Assembly (NCBI GenBank): GCA_050292445.1
Contig: JBNKLQ010000016.1
Span: forward strand, 1-38,902
Length of the DNA stretch: 38,902 nt
Reading direction: 5' to 3'
DNA from: Leptofilum sp050292445
GTDB taxonomy: Bacteria; Chloroflexota; Anaerolineae; Promineifilales; Promineifilaceae
The translations under genes were made by a program, and so were the position numbers. The number at the start of each line of letters is the position of its first letter. The stretch's first letter is position 1. Shown here piece after piece: positions 32,876 through 38,902 of this stretch. The notes below the pieces were generated by a model. That model saw only the letters and a program-made list of their open reading frames with translations. It did no database searches and was not told the origin of the DNA.

Positions 32876-33004
32876 AATGAATACCTGCTTTATCGACCAA
32901 ATTCATTCAAAATACTATGGGCACTTAATCGTGCTCGTTGGTTACCTATTTATTGTAAACTATTCTATTTTTCCAGCAAAGGAGTTTAGGTATATAAAAC
33001 AGGA

Positions 33005-33850
33005 TCAATCTGGCAATTTGTCTAAAGGAAGTGAAATAGTTAAATCTTCACGGGCCAGAAAAGTCTTTGGAAAAATGGAACGGGCCTGAATGAGAATGTC
33101 ATCCAGTTCATCATCCGTAAGGTCGGGGGAGTAGTGGAAAAGTGCCAGACATTTGACCCGAGACTCAATGGCTGCTTGTACGGCTTCTTGCCAGGCACTG
33201 TGACCATATTCTTTAAATTTTCTCCGTTCAGCGATGCTGGAAAAATGAGAATCATGCACAAGCAAATCGGCACCCTCGGCCAGGCGTAATAAATTGGGAT
33301 CAAAACCATCATCATCATGGGTAACATCGCTGCAATAAACAAAAACATACCCGTCATTTTCGATCCGAAAACCCAGACAGCCACCAGGGTGGTTTAGATC
33401 GGCTACTGTAACCCGAGTGTTATCGCCAATAATAATCGTCTCACCATCCTGTACCTCTTTTACGATGAGGTCGGCTGGCAATGATTTGTAGGCGAAAGGG
33501 AGATAAGGCTCAATAAATTGCCCAGCCATTGTTTCTTCTAATTGTTTGCCAACGCGCCGTTTGCCAACTAAGACAAATCGGTTGTTCCGGCCGAAAATTG
33601 GTGCGAAGAAGGGAAAGCCTTGAATATGATCCCAATGAGTATGGCTAATGAGGATGTTGCCTACAATGCGATCATGGTTGTTTTTGACCAGTTCTTTGCC
33701 CAATCGTCGAATGCCAGATCCGGCATCAATAATAATAAGTTGGTCATCAGAAGTACGCAGCTCCACACAAGAGGTATTGCCCCCTACTCGAATTGTTTCT
33801 GGCCCTGGCGTTGGTATTGTGCCTCGTACCCCCCAAAATCTTATTTGCAA
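33005..33850 (-). CDS. Metallo-beta-lactamase-fold hydrolase
   Basis: A 281-residue hydrolase of the MBL/RNase Z-like superfamily. The opening MQIRFWGVRGTIPTPGP and the metal motif HTHWDH (His70, His72, Asp74, His75) are clear; further ligands are probably in DLNHPGG, YCSDVTHDDD and LALFHYSPD. The group includes cyclic-nucleotide phosphodiesterases and RNase Z-like enzymes; which reaction this one performs is not visible. The start is TTG at 33850, supported by AGAGGG 4-5 bases upstream. It lies between two single-domain response regulators on the same strand, so a link to second-messenger or signalling chemistry is possible but unproven. Confidence 0.88.
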   Translation of the reverse strand: MQIRFWGVRGTIPTPGPETIRVGGNTSCVELRTSDDQLIIIDAGSGIRRLGKELVKNNHDRIVGNILISHTHWDHIQGFPFFAPIFGRNNRFVLVGKRRVGKQLEETMAGQFIEPYLPFAYKSLPADLIVKEVQDGETIIIGDNTRVTVADLNHPGGCLGFRIENDGYVFVYCSDVTHDDDGFDPNLLRLAEGADLLVHDSHFSSIAERRKFKEYGHSAWQEAVQAAIESRVKCLALFHYSPDLTDDELDDILIQARSIFPKTFLAREDLTISLPLDKLPD

Positions 33851-33979
33851 GTTACCCTCTTTAATCTTTTTGAAAGCAAATGTCCATTCTTCATGATTTT
33901 AGTCCAAGTTGGAATTTGGGAGGAGTATAACAAAAATCAACCTAATTCGATATATTGGACATAAAAACATGTCAGAACA

Positions 33980-34012
33980 TAAAAAAAGCCCATCTGCTGA
34001 GCAGGTGGGCTT
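33980..34012 (-). terminator. Intrinsic terminator after the second response regulator
   Basis: AAGCCCATCTGC (33986-33997) and GCAGGTGGGCTT (34001-34012) form a 12-bp stem with one wobble and the loop TGA. On the minus strand it is followed by a run of seven T. It ends the unit formed by the gene at 34036-34446. Confidence 0.9.
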
Positions 34013-34035
34013 TGCCAAATTCGAATGGTCAAAGA

Positions 34036-34446
34036 TTAGGAGCTAATTTCTTGTTGGGTTTTGGCTTTGCTATTAATGACGCGTTCTACGCTATCTAGCA
34101 GCTCCTGAGGGCCGAAAGGCTTCGTGATATAGTCATCTACACGAGCGATATGGAGGCCCAAAACACGGTCGATGCTTTGTGCCTTGGCAGTGACGACGAT
34201 AACAGGAATATCGCGCATTTCTTCGGAAGCCTTCATTTTTTGATACACTTCCCAACCGTCCATTTCGGGCATCATCAAATCGAGCAGAACGAGGTCTGGC
34301 TGAATTTCGCTGATCTTGGACAAGCCTTCATGGCCGCCGACGGCGCCGGTCACATCGAACTTGTTGCGGCCCAAAATGAGCTTGACCAACTCGATCATTT
34401 CTAATTCATCTTCGATGCAAACTACTTTTTTTGGTTCGTCTGCCAT
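34036..34446 (-). CDS. Single-domain response regulator (CheY-like)
   Basis: A 136-residue receiver domain with Glu12-Asp13 in the acidic pocket, phosphoacceptor Asp56 in VLLDLMMPEMDG, the switch Thr in VVTAKAQ and the Lys in YITKPFGPQELL. No output domain is present. The ATG at 34446 is chosen because AAGGAA lies 7 bases upstream; an earlier in-frame start at 34497 would bury that site. It forms a single-gene unit with its own terminator. Diverged from, but clearly related to, the regulator at 32456. Confidence 0.92.
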   Translation of the reverse strand: MADEPKKVVCIEDELEMIELVKLILGRNKFDVTGAVGGHEGLSKISEIQPDLVLLDLMMPEMDGWEVYQKMKASEEMRDIPVIVVTAKAQSIDRVLGLHIARVDDYITKPFGPQELLDSVERVINSKAKTQQEISS

Positions 34447-34725
34447 TACATATTTCCTTAAATCAGTCCATGCTTGTAAATTCTTCTGTAAACTCAATGT
34501 TTATTTTGCTTTCATAAAACTTCTGAGTTTACGAAACTTGTGACTGTCTAAAGGGTATCACAAGCGAGAATGGTTGTCTACACATTATTGCGCCTAACTA
34601 TGATACAAATGAACTATTTTGCAGGCTGATTTGTTGAATGTTCTCACACTTAGGTAGGGGAACTTTAATCTAAATTGGGTGTATGATCTATGTGAGAAGA
34701 GTACGGGGGAGTTTAGTATGATTGT
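34447..34725. other. Divergent intergenic region with no gene
   Basis: About 280 A/T-rich bases between the leftward response regulator and the rightward T-box promoter. No reading frame, RNA gene or repeat of note is seen. It must hold the promoter of the regulator gene, which I could not place with confidence. Confidence 0.5.
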
Positions 34726-34754
34726 TTGACAGGAAACGGCCGTTTTGGCATAAT
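34726..34754 (+). promoter_or_regulatory. Sigma70-type promoter of the T-box operon with ACGGCCGT in its spacer
   Basis: TTGACA (34726-34731), exactly 17 bases, then CATAAT (34749-34754): a near-consensus promoter. The spacer contains the iterated palindrome ACGGCCGT at 34736-34743. Transcription would begin near 34761, about 20 bases before stem I of the T-box. Confidence 0.8.
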
Positions 34755-34893
34755 CTTCCCACTTCAAAAATATGAACGGGCGTTGATGGAGACGAGTAGC
34801 TTTTAAAGCTGGGTAGAGCGAACCTGAGTTGGTGGAAGTCAGGTCCAGGTGAGAAAGCGAAAATCCCTCCGGAGCTTCTGACTGAAAGACCAG

Positions 34894-34968
34894 TGATCGG
34901 TAATCAGTAGATCAGTAATCGGTAATCAGTTAAAAACCGATTACGGAATACCGATAACCGATTACGGA
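34894..34968. repeat. Dispersed GGTAATC/GATTACC repeat inside the T-box leader
   Basis: Repeated CGGTAATCAGT units on the left and CCGATTACGG units on the right; the core GTAATCGGT (34915-34923) pairs with ACCGATTAC (34936-34944). It occupies the linker between stem I and stem III of the T-box and matches the element at 31011-31082 between mobA and folD. Confidence 0.85.
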
Positions 34969-35090
34969 AACAAGTAGGCTCAGACGGGTTCATCCCACGT
35001 TAACGGGATTGCAGCCATTCTCAGGTGGCTGATTGAGTGTCTGGCACATAAAAATGTGCCGGGAACTTGGGTGGTACCGCGGAGACAATG

Positions 35091-35125
35091 CGCCTTCGTC
35101 CCAAATTGGGATGATGGCGTTTTTT
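35091..35125 (+). terminator. T-box terminator
   Basis: CGCCTTCGTCCC (35091-35102) pairs with GGGATGATGGCG (35108-35119), 12 bp with one mismatch and one wobble, followed by six T. It shares CCCAA with the antiterminator, so the two folds exclude each other. It ends 18 bases before the alaX start. Confidence 0.92.
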
Positions 35126-35142
35126 GTTGTCTGGAGGAAATG

Positions 35143-35850
35143 ATGACGGAACTTTTGTATACAACTGATGCGTACGTACAGAACTTTGACGCGGTGGTAA
35201 CGGCCGTTTCCGAAAATGGCGTAATCCTGGACAAAACCGCCTTTTACCCCGGCGGTGGCGGCCAGCCCTGTGATTTTGGCACGTTGACGGCAGGCGACCA
35301 GACCTGGCAAGTGACAAAAGTGAAGAAGGTTGGCGGCGAGGTGGTGCATTTTGTGGCAGGTGAACCGCCTGCGGTAGGAACGGCCGTAACCGGGCAGCTC
35401 GATTGGGAACGACGCTACAAACTCATGCGTACCCACACGGCGATGCACATTTTGTGTGGCGTGGTCTTCCGCGATTATGGTGCTTCGGTGACGGGTGGCA
35501 ACATGGAGCCGCTGAAAGGGCGCATGGATTTTGAGTTTGAGACGATGCGGCAGGAGTTGGTGGCTGAGATTGAAACGGCCGTTAACAAAGAGGTCGAAGC
35601 CGCCCGCGAAACCCGCGTGCAAATTTTGCCCCGCGAAGAAGCGTTCCAGATTCCCGATCTCATTCGTACGAAGATCAGTTTGCTACCAGAAGGAATTCAA
35701 GAGGTGCGCACCGTTGAACTGGTTGGGCTGGATTTGCAGGCGGATGGTGGTACGCATGTAAAGAACACCAGCGAAGTAGGTCCCATGCGCATCACCAATT
35801 ACAAAAGCAAGGGCAAAATCAACAAGCGCATCTACGTAGAATTGGACTAA
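35143..35850 (+). CDS. AlaX-type alanyl-tRNA editing protein
   Basis: A free-standing homologue of the AlaRS editing domain, 235 residues, expected to hydrolyse mischarged tRNA-Ala (Ser- or Gly-tRNA-Ala). Signatures are FYPGGGGQPCDFG at the N-terminus and the zinc-site histidines His98 and His102 in RTHTAMHIL. The second zinc pair, usually Cys-x3-His in CGGTH, reads Asp201-G-G-T-His205 here, so one ligand is Asp instead of Cys. The start is the second of two ATG codons (35143), five bases after GGAGG. It is the first gene behind the T-box leader, which is unexpected for an alanine editing protein if the specifier is Ile. Confidence 0.88.
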   Translation: MTELLYTTDAYVQNFDAVVTAVSENGVILDKTAFYPGGGGQPCDFGTLTAGDQTWQVTKVKKVGGEVVHFVAGEPPAVGTAVTGQLDWERRYKLMRTHTAMHILCGVVFRDYGASVTGGNMEPLKGRMDFEFETMRQELVAEIETAVNKEVEAARETRVQILPREEAFQIPDLIRTKISLLPEGIQEVRTVELVGLDLQADGGTHVKNTSEVGPMRITNYKSKGKINKRIYVELD

Positions 35851-35855
35851 AAATA

Positions 35856-35925
35856 ACCGCGGAGACGCGGAGGGCGCAGAGAGTAATAAAAAGAGAAAAC
35901 TCAGCGTTCTCTGCGCCTCTGCGGT
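35856..35925. repeat. Dispersed hairpin repeat (ACCGCGGAG / GGCGCAGAGA arms)
   Basis: ACCGCGGAG (35856-35864) pairs with CTCTGCGGT (35917-35925), and GGCGCAGAGA (35873-35882) with TCTCTGCGCC (35908-35917). Same family as 20105-20160. The element fills the alaX-downstream gap, and the sequence after it, TGAAAAGGTTTTT, supplies the ribosome-binding site of the next gene. Confidence 0.82.
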
Positions 35926-35937
35926 GAAAAGGTTTTT

Positions 35938-36630
35938 ATGAGATTTATTGTTAAGGAGCAGGATTACGAAAAGCCAATCGGCGCAGGGTTGATGCGCTAT
36001 GAAATGGATGGCGTGCCGACGGGTGCCGTGGAGCAATGGCGCCTGACGCAGGCCACCGAGGGCTACGAGGTGCTGCGCGTGGATTTGGATGCGCGGGAGG
36101 CGGCTTCGGGGCATTCGTACCTGTACCATCTTGTGCGGAGGGTGGATGGCGTACCGGAGCGGTTAGCGTATCGTTTTTGGGGCGACGGACTGCAAATCGA
36201 GGGCACGCTGCTCTTTTCGGAGACGAATATTACGGGGACGCGGGCGGTGAACGGCCGTACCCACCCCGAGGACCTGGACATCGAACCCGGCACCCTGTTC
36301 TGGTTCCCCTCAGCGATTGGGCTGGGGTTGGCATTGCAAGCGAAAAAGGTGACGGGGAATACGGCCGTTACCCTCAACGGCAAAATCGGCGGCGAGGACA
36401 CACTGGCCTTGCAGCAGGTGTCGGTAGACGTGCATTTTATGATTACCGACACCAAACCGATAGAAGTGGCGGGCAAAACGCTGGAAACCGTGCCCACTAT
36501 GGTGCGCTGGAACGACAACCGACGCATCGTTGTGCGTGACCAAAATTATTGGCCTGTGGCCATGCAACGACCCAACTTTGCCGATGGCAAACTGCTTGCA
36601 GCGACGGAAACGCGATATATTTGGTATTGA
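35938..36630 (+). CDS. Protein of unknown function
   Basis: A 230-residue protein that I do not recognise. The sequence alternates polar and hydrophobic residues over long stretches (for example RLAYRFWGDGLQIEGTLLF and VSVDVHFMITDTKPIEV), as in an all-beta barrel or sandwich. No signal peptide, membrane segment, cysteine pair or catalytic motif is evident, so it is probably cytoplasmic. AAAGG lies 5 bases before the ATG and comes from the edge of the dispersed repeat. It stands between alaX and ileS on the same strand and may be co-transcribed with them. Confidence 0.7.
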   Translation: MRFIVKEQDYEKPIGAGLMRYEMDGVPTGAVEQWRLTQATEGYEVLRVDLDAREAASGHSYLYHLVRRVDGVPERLAYRFWGDGLQIEGTLLFSETNITGTRAVNGRTHPEDLDIEPGTLFWFPSAIGLGLALQAKKVTGNTAVTLNGKIGGEDTLALQQVSVDVHFMITDTKPIEVAGKTLETVPTMVRWNDNRRIVVRDQNYWPVAMQRPNFADGKLLAATETRYIWY

Positions 36631-36631
36631 G

Positions 36632-36925
36632 ATGGTGCGAGAATATTTGATCAGGTCTGATGATGACTGGTTTGATCTTCAAAAAGATGATTTTGCTCAG
36701 GCATTATGCCCGCTTACTTTTAGTAGCGAGCAGATTACCGGATGGGGCGATCATCGGATAAAAGTAAAAGGCGTCGATATTGCCTTTTCGTTTGAAGATC
36801 CCGGCATACAGATAATTTTTGAAGATGAAATTGACGGAGAAACAGCTGACCAGATCGTTGATGAAATACTGGAAAACATTGAGAAGAAAACCGGACAATC
36901 TGGCAGAGTGATTCCATTATCATGA
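36632..36925 (+). CDS. Small acidic protein of unknown function
   Basis: A 97-residue acidic protein, not recognised. It has a mixed beta-then-helix layout: strands near YLIRSDDDWFDL, IKVKGVDIAFSF and IQIIFEDE are followed by a C-terminal helix rich in Asp, Glu and Ile (about 66-85). The ATG at 36632 lies one base after the stop of the preceding gene, so coupling with it is likely; no separate ribosome-binding site is obvious. A 166-base gap with A/T-rich TTCACAATT-type repeats separates it from ileS. Confidence 0.65.
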   Translation: MVREYLIRSDDDWFDLQKDDFAQALCPLTFSSEQITGWGDHRIKVKGVDIAFSFEDPGIQIIFEDEIDGETADQIVDEILENIEKKTGQSGRVIPLS

Positions 36926-37091
36926 AAAATAAAAAAATGAACGCATATTTCCGAATACAAATATCCAGGCGAATTACTGACCCCGACACGGCCGTTTCCC
37001 ACCCCATCCCTGCAACACCGTCGTCGGGCAATCCATTAACCATTCACAATTAATTATTCACACTTCACAATCAGTAACCGGAGTAAACATC

Positions 37092-38902
37092 ATGTCTTTC
37101 AAAGACGTTTCCAACAAAGTGGACTTTGTGGAACAAGAACAAGAAATCCTGAATTTTTGGCAAGAAACCGATGCCTTCAATGAGCTGCGTCGCCTGCGGG
37201 CGAACAGTGGCAAACGGTTCAGCTTCATCGACGGCCCCATCACCGCCAACAACCCGATGGGCGTGCACCACGCCTGGGGCCGCACTTACAAAGATCTGTA
37301 CCAGCGCTACCACGCCATGCAGGGCAAAAACCTGCGCTGGCAAAACGGCTTCGACTGCCAGGGGCTGTGGGTCGAGGTCGAAGTGGAAAAAGAGCTGGGC
37401 TTCAAAACCAAGCGCGACATCGAAGCGTTTGGCCTGGAAAAGTTTGTCAAGCTGTGTAAGGCGCGGGTGCTGAATTATGCGGCCGTTCAAACAGAGCAGT
37501 CCGTCCGCCTGGGTTACTGGATGGATTGGAACAGCCCGGACGAACTGCGTCGTCTCAGCGCCATGATGAAGGAAGACGCGCAGCAAGAAGTGACCATCCA
37601 AGGCCCCAAAGGCCCTATCACCGGCACCGTGGAGCAGGTCGTGGGCATGTTAGGGCTGGTGGATGTCGGTGGTTCCTACTTCACCTTCAGCAACGAAAAC
37701 AACTACATGATCTGGCGTTTCCTCAAGATGTGCCGCGACAACGGCTGGCTCTACAAGGGGCGTGACGTCATGCCCTGGTGCGCCCGCTGCGGCACCGGCA
37801 TCAGCCAACACGAGATCGTCACCGACGGTTATTTTGAAGTGACACATGATTCCGTGTTTGTGAAGTTCCCGCTGTTGGACCGCGAAAATGAAGCGCTGCT
37901 GGTCTGGACAACCACGCCCTGGACGCTGACCAGCAACGTGGCAGCGGCCGTTGGCCCAGAGCTAGAGTACGTTAAAGTGCAGCACGAAGATGGCTGGACT
38001 TACTACCTGGCTGAAGAAGCCGCCAAAGAGACGCTCATCGGCAGTTATGAAGTGGTGGGCAAGCTGAAAGGCGAAGAGTTGGTTGGCCTGACCTATCGCG
38101 GGCCGTTTGATGAGCTACCTGCGGCGATGGCGGCTTTCACCGAGGCGAATTACACTCATCGCGTTATCGCCTGGAAAGAGGTGGGCGCGGATGAAGGAAC
38201 GGGCATCGTCCACATCGCTCCTGGCTGTGGTGCCGAGGACTTCCAGCTCAGCAAGGAAAACGACCTGCCCGTCATCGCCCCGCTGAATGAAAACGGCGTC
38301 TACATCGACGGCTTTGCCTGGCTGACGGGCCAACATTCCCAGGAAGTGGCCGAGGCCATCTTTGAGAATTTGCACGAGAAAGGACTTTATTACCGCAAGC
38401 AGCGCTACGCCCATCGCTACCCGCACTGCTGGCGCTGTGGCACAGAGCTGGTCTATCGCCTTGTCGATGAATGGTTCATCAGCATGGGCGAGCTGTATGA
38501 CAAGCCGCGCGAAGAAGTAACCGAGGCCGAAAAGAAAGCCAGCCTACGCTACCAGATCATGGACCGCGTGGAAAAAATCAACTGGTATCCCGGCTTTGGC
38601 TACGACCGAGAGATGGATTGGCTGCGCAACATGCACGACTGGATGATCTCCAAGAAGCGGTATTGGGGGCTGGCGCTGCCCATCTGGGAATGTGAAGAAT
38701 GCAGCCATTTCACTGTGGTGGGTGACGAAGAAGAACTGGAAGAGCGCGCCGTCGAGGGCTGGGAACAGTTTGAAGGGCACACGCCGCATCGGCCGTTTAT
38801 CGACGCGGTGAAGATCGCTTGCCCAGAATGCGGCGGCAAGGTAAGCCGCATCAAGGACGTGGGGAATCCGTGGCTGGATGCGGGCATCGTCGCCTTCAGC
38901 AC
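37092..38902 (+). CDS. ileS: Isoleucyl-tRNA synthetase-like class I aminoacyl-tRNA synthetase (partial, 3' end outside window)
   Basis: The first 603 codons of a class I synthetase of the Ile/Val/Leu group. The frame runs off the right edge. Family features are FIDGPITANNPMG, the FDCQGLWVEVEVEKELG segment, the WCARCGTGISQHEI zinc-like motif, the editing domain WTTTPWTLTSN and HCWRCGTELVYR...EWFIS, all in IleRS order. The adenylate-site HIGH region reads PMGVHHAWGRT, clearly different from the usual H-x-G-H. GGAG lies 8 bases before the ATG. The T-box leader at 34776, with a probable Ile specifier, supports the isoleucine assignment. No ACGGCCGT copy is seen in this gene. Confidence 0.88.
   Translation, partial: MSFKDVSNKVDFVEQEQEILNFWQETDAFNELRRLRANSGKRFSFIDGPITANNPMGVHHAWGRTYKDLYQRYHAMQGKNLRWQNGFDCQGLWVEVEVEKELGFKTKRDIEAFGLEKFVKLCKARVLNYAAVQTEQSVRLGYWMDWNSPDELRRLSAMMKEDAQQEVTIQGPKGPITGTVEQVVGMLGLVDVGGSYFTFSNENNYMIWRFLKMCRDNGWLYKGRDVMPWCARCGTGISQHEIVTDGYFEVTHDSVFVKFPLLDRENEALLVWTTTPWTLTSNVAAAVGPELEYVKVQHEDGWTYYLAEEAAKETLIGSYEVVGKLKGEELVGLTYRGPFDELPAAMAAFTEANYTHRVIAWKEVGADEGTGIVHIAPGCGAEDFQLSKENDLPVIAPLNENGVYIDGFAWLTGQHSQEVAEAIFENLHEKGLYYRKQRYAHRYPHCWRCGTELVYRLVDEWFISMGELYDKPREEVTEAEKKASLRYQIMDRVEKINWYPGFGYDREMDWLRNMHDWMISKKRYWGLALPIWECEECSHFTVVGDEEELEERAVEGWEQFEGHTPHRPFIDAVKIACPECGGKVSRIKDVGNPWLDAGIVAFS

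Larger units (their letters stand above)
34776..35126 (+). promoter_or_regulatory. T-box leader, probable tRNA-Ile sensor (specifier AUC)
   Basis: An uncharged-tRNA-sensing leader of about 350 bases. Stem I opens with the typical GTTGATGGAGACGAGTAG (34782-34799); GGAG (34788-34791) pairs with CTCC (34867-34870), leaving AGTA opposite GAAAATCC. The likely specifier in that loop is ATC at 34863-34865 (Ile), which agrees with the ileS-like gene downstream; a register shift of one base is possible. The distal part shows GTTGGTGGAAGTC. A stem III-like hairpin, GGCACAT/ATGTGCC (35043-35060), precedes the T-box GGGTGGTACCGCG (35069-35081), where TGGT matches a tRNA end ACCA. TTGGG (35067-35071) with CCCAA (35100-35104) builds the antiterminator. 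Confidence 0.9.
80..36996. repeat. Highly iterated palindrome ACGGCCGT, about 70 dispersed copies
   Basis: Reading the window by eye I count about 72 exact copies of the octamer ACGGCCGT, usually flanked as AACGGCCGTTT. Examples start at 80, 638, 3252, 7776, 8082, 12182, 15506, 19182, 22399, 25758, 30271, 34736 and 36360. With roughly 54% GC, chance predicts about one copy. Most lie inside genes and read as TAV, NGR, DGR or RPF according to frame. Several are intergenic (15962, 29000, 29069, 32018, 34736, 36989). Near matches such as ACGGCCGA, ACGGCCGC and GCGGCCGT also recur. Coverage is uneven, with none between about 32.03 and 34.73 kb and none after 37 kb. The behaviour is like cyanobacterial HIP1; the function is unknown. 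Confidence 0.9.

Overview
The window looks like a chromosomal segment (GC in the low-to-mid 50s by eye) of a free-living bacterium, most likely a Chloroflexota of the Anaerolineae/Ardenticatenia type. This is inference from gene flavour: very large multi-GAF sensor kinases, a T-box leader outside an obvious Firmicute, frequent TTG/GTG starts, a PucC/BCH-family transporter, and many dispersed intergenic hairpin repeats. The octamer palindrome ACGGCCGT occurs about 70 times by my count (roughly one per 540 bp; chance expectation about one in the whole window), in genes, between genes and once inside a promoter spacer. It resembles the HIP1 phenomenon of cyanobacteria. There are no tRNA or rRNA genes, CRISPR arrays, transposases or phage genes that I can see.

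Layout. 1-4.0 kb (minus): a Tat-exported coiled-coil protein, Era GTPase, a carbon-nitrogen hydrolase and an Lgt-like membrane protein. 4.2-15.9 kb (plus): a 1163-residue 7TM-PAS-GAF histidine kinase coupled to a DUF2071 protein, methylglyoxal synthase, branched-chain aminotransferase, a thiolase, a second kinase with duplicated GAF domains, and a MerR-like regulator overlapping a PucC/BCH transporter gene. 16.0-21.7 kb (plus): an assimilatory sulfur operon (siroheme sulfite reductase, conserved unknown, uroporphyrinogen-III methyltransferase, APS-type CysH, precorrin-2 dehydrogenase). It is preceded by a Cys-rich 32-codon reading frame and a hairpin system with mutually exclusive terminator and antiterminator forms. 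21.7-29.0 kb (minus): DinB, a glycosidase-like lipoprotein, an M24 peptidase, a biotin carrier protein, an NfeD-type membrane protease, a Nudix hydrolase and a GAF histidine kinase; most are joined by ATGA overlaps. 29.2-31.0 kb (plus): HemW and MobA, convergent with FolD. 32.1-34.4 kb (minus): a small membrane protein, two single-domain response regulators and a metallo-beta-lactamase-fold hydrolase. 34.7-38.9 kb (plus): a T-box leader with its own sigma70-type promoter, then alaX, two unknown genes and the first two thirds of an isoleucyl-tRNA synthetase-like gene cut by the window edge.

How it fits together. The sulfur operon makes sulfide from APS, and two of its genes make the siroheme that the reductase needs. 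The leader reading frame (C-M-C-C-C-M-C) plus attenuator would let shortage of charged tRNA-Cys raise expression. The T-box would do the same for the tRNA-editing/ileS cluster through uncharged tRNA-Ile, since the likely specifier is AUC. These two independent amino-acid-sensing leaders are the main regulatory features. The Cys leader attenuator is my best candidate for an undescribed system.
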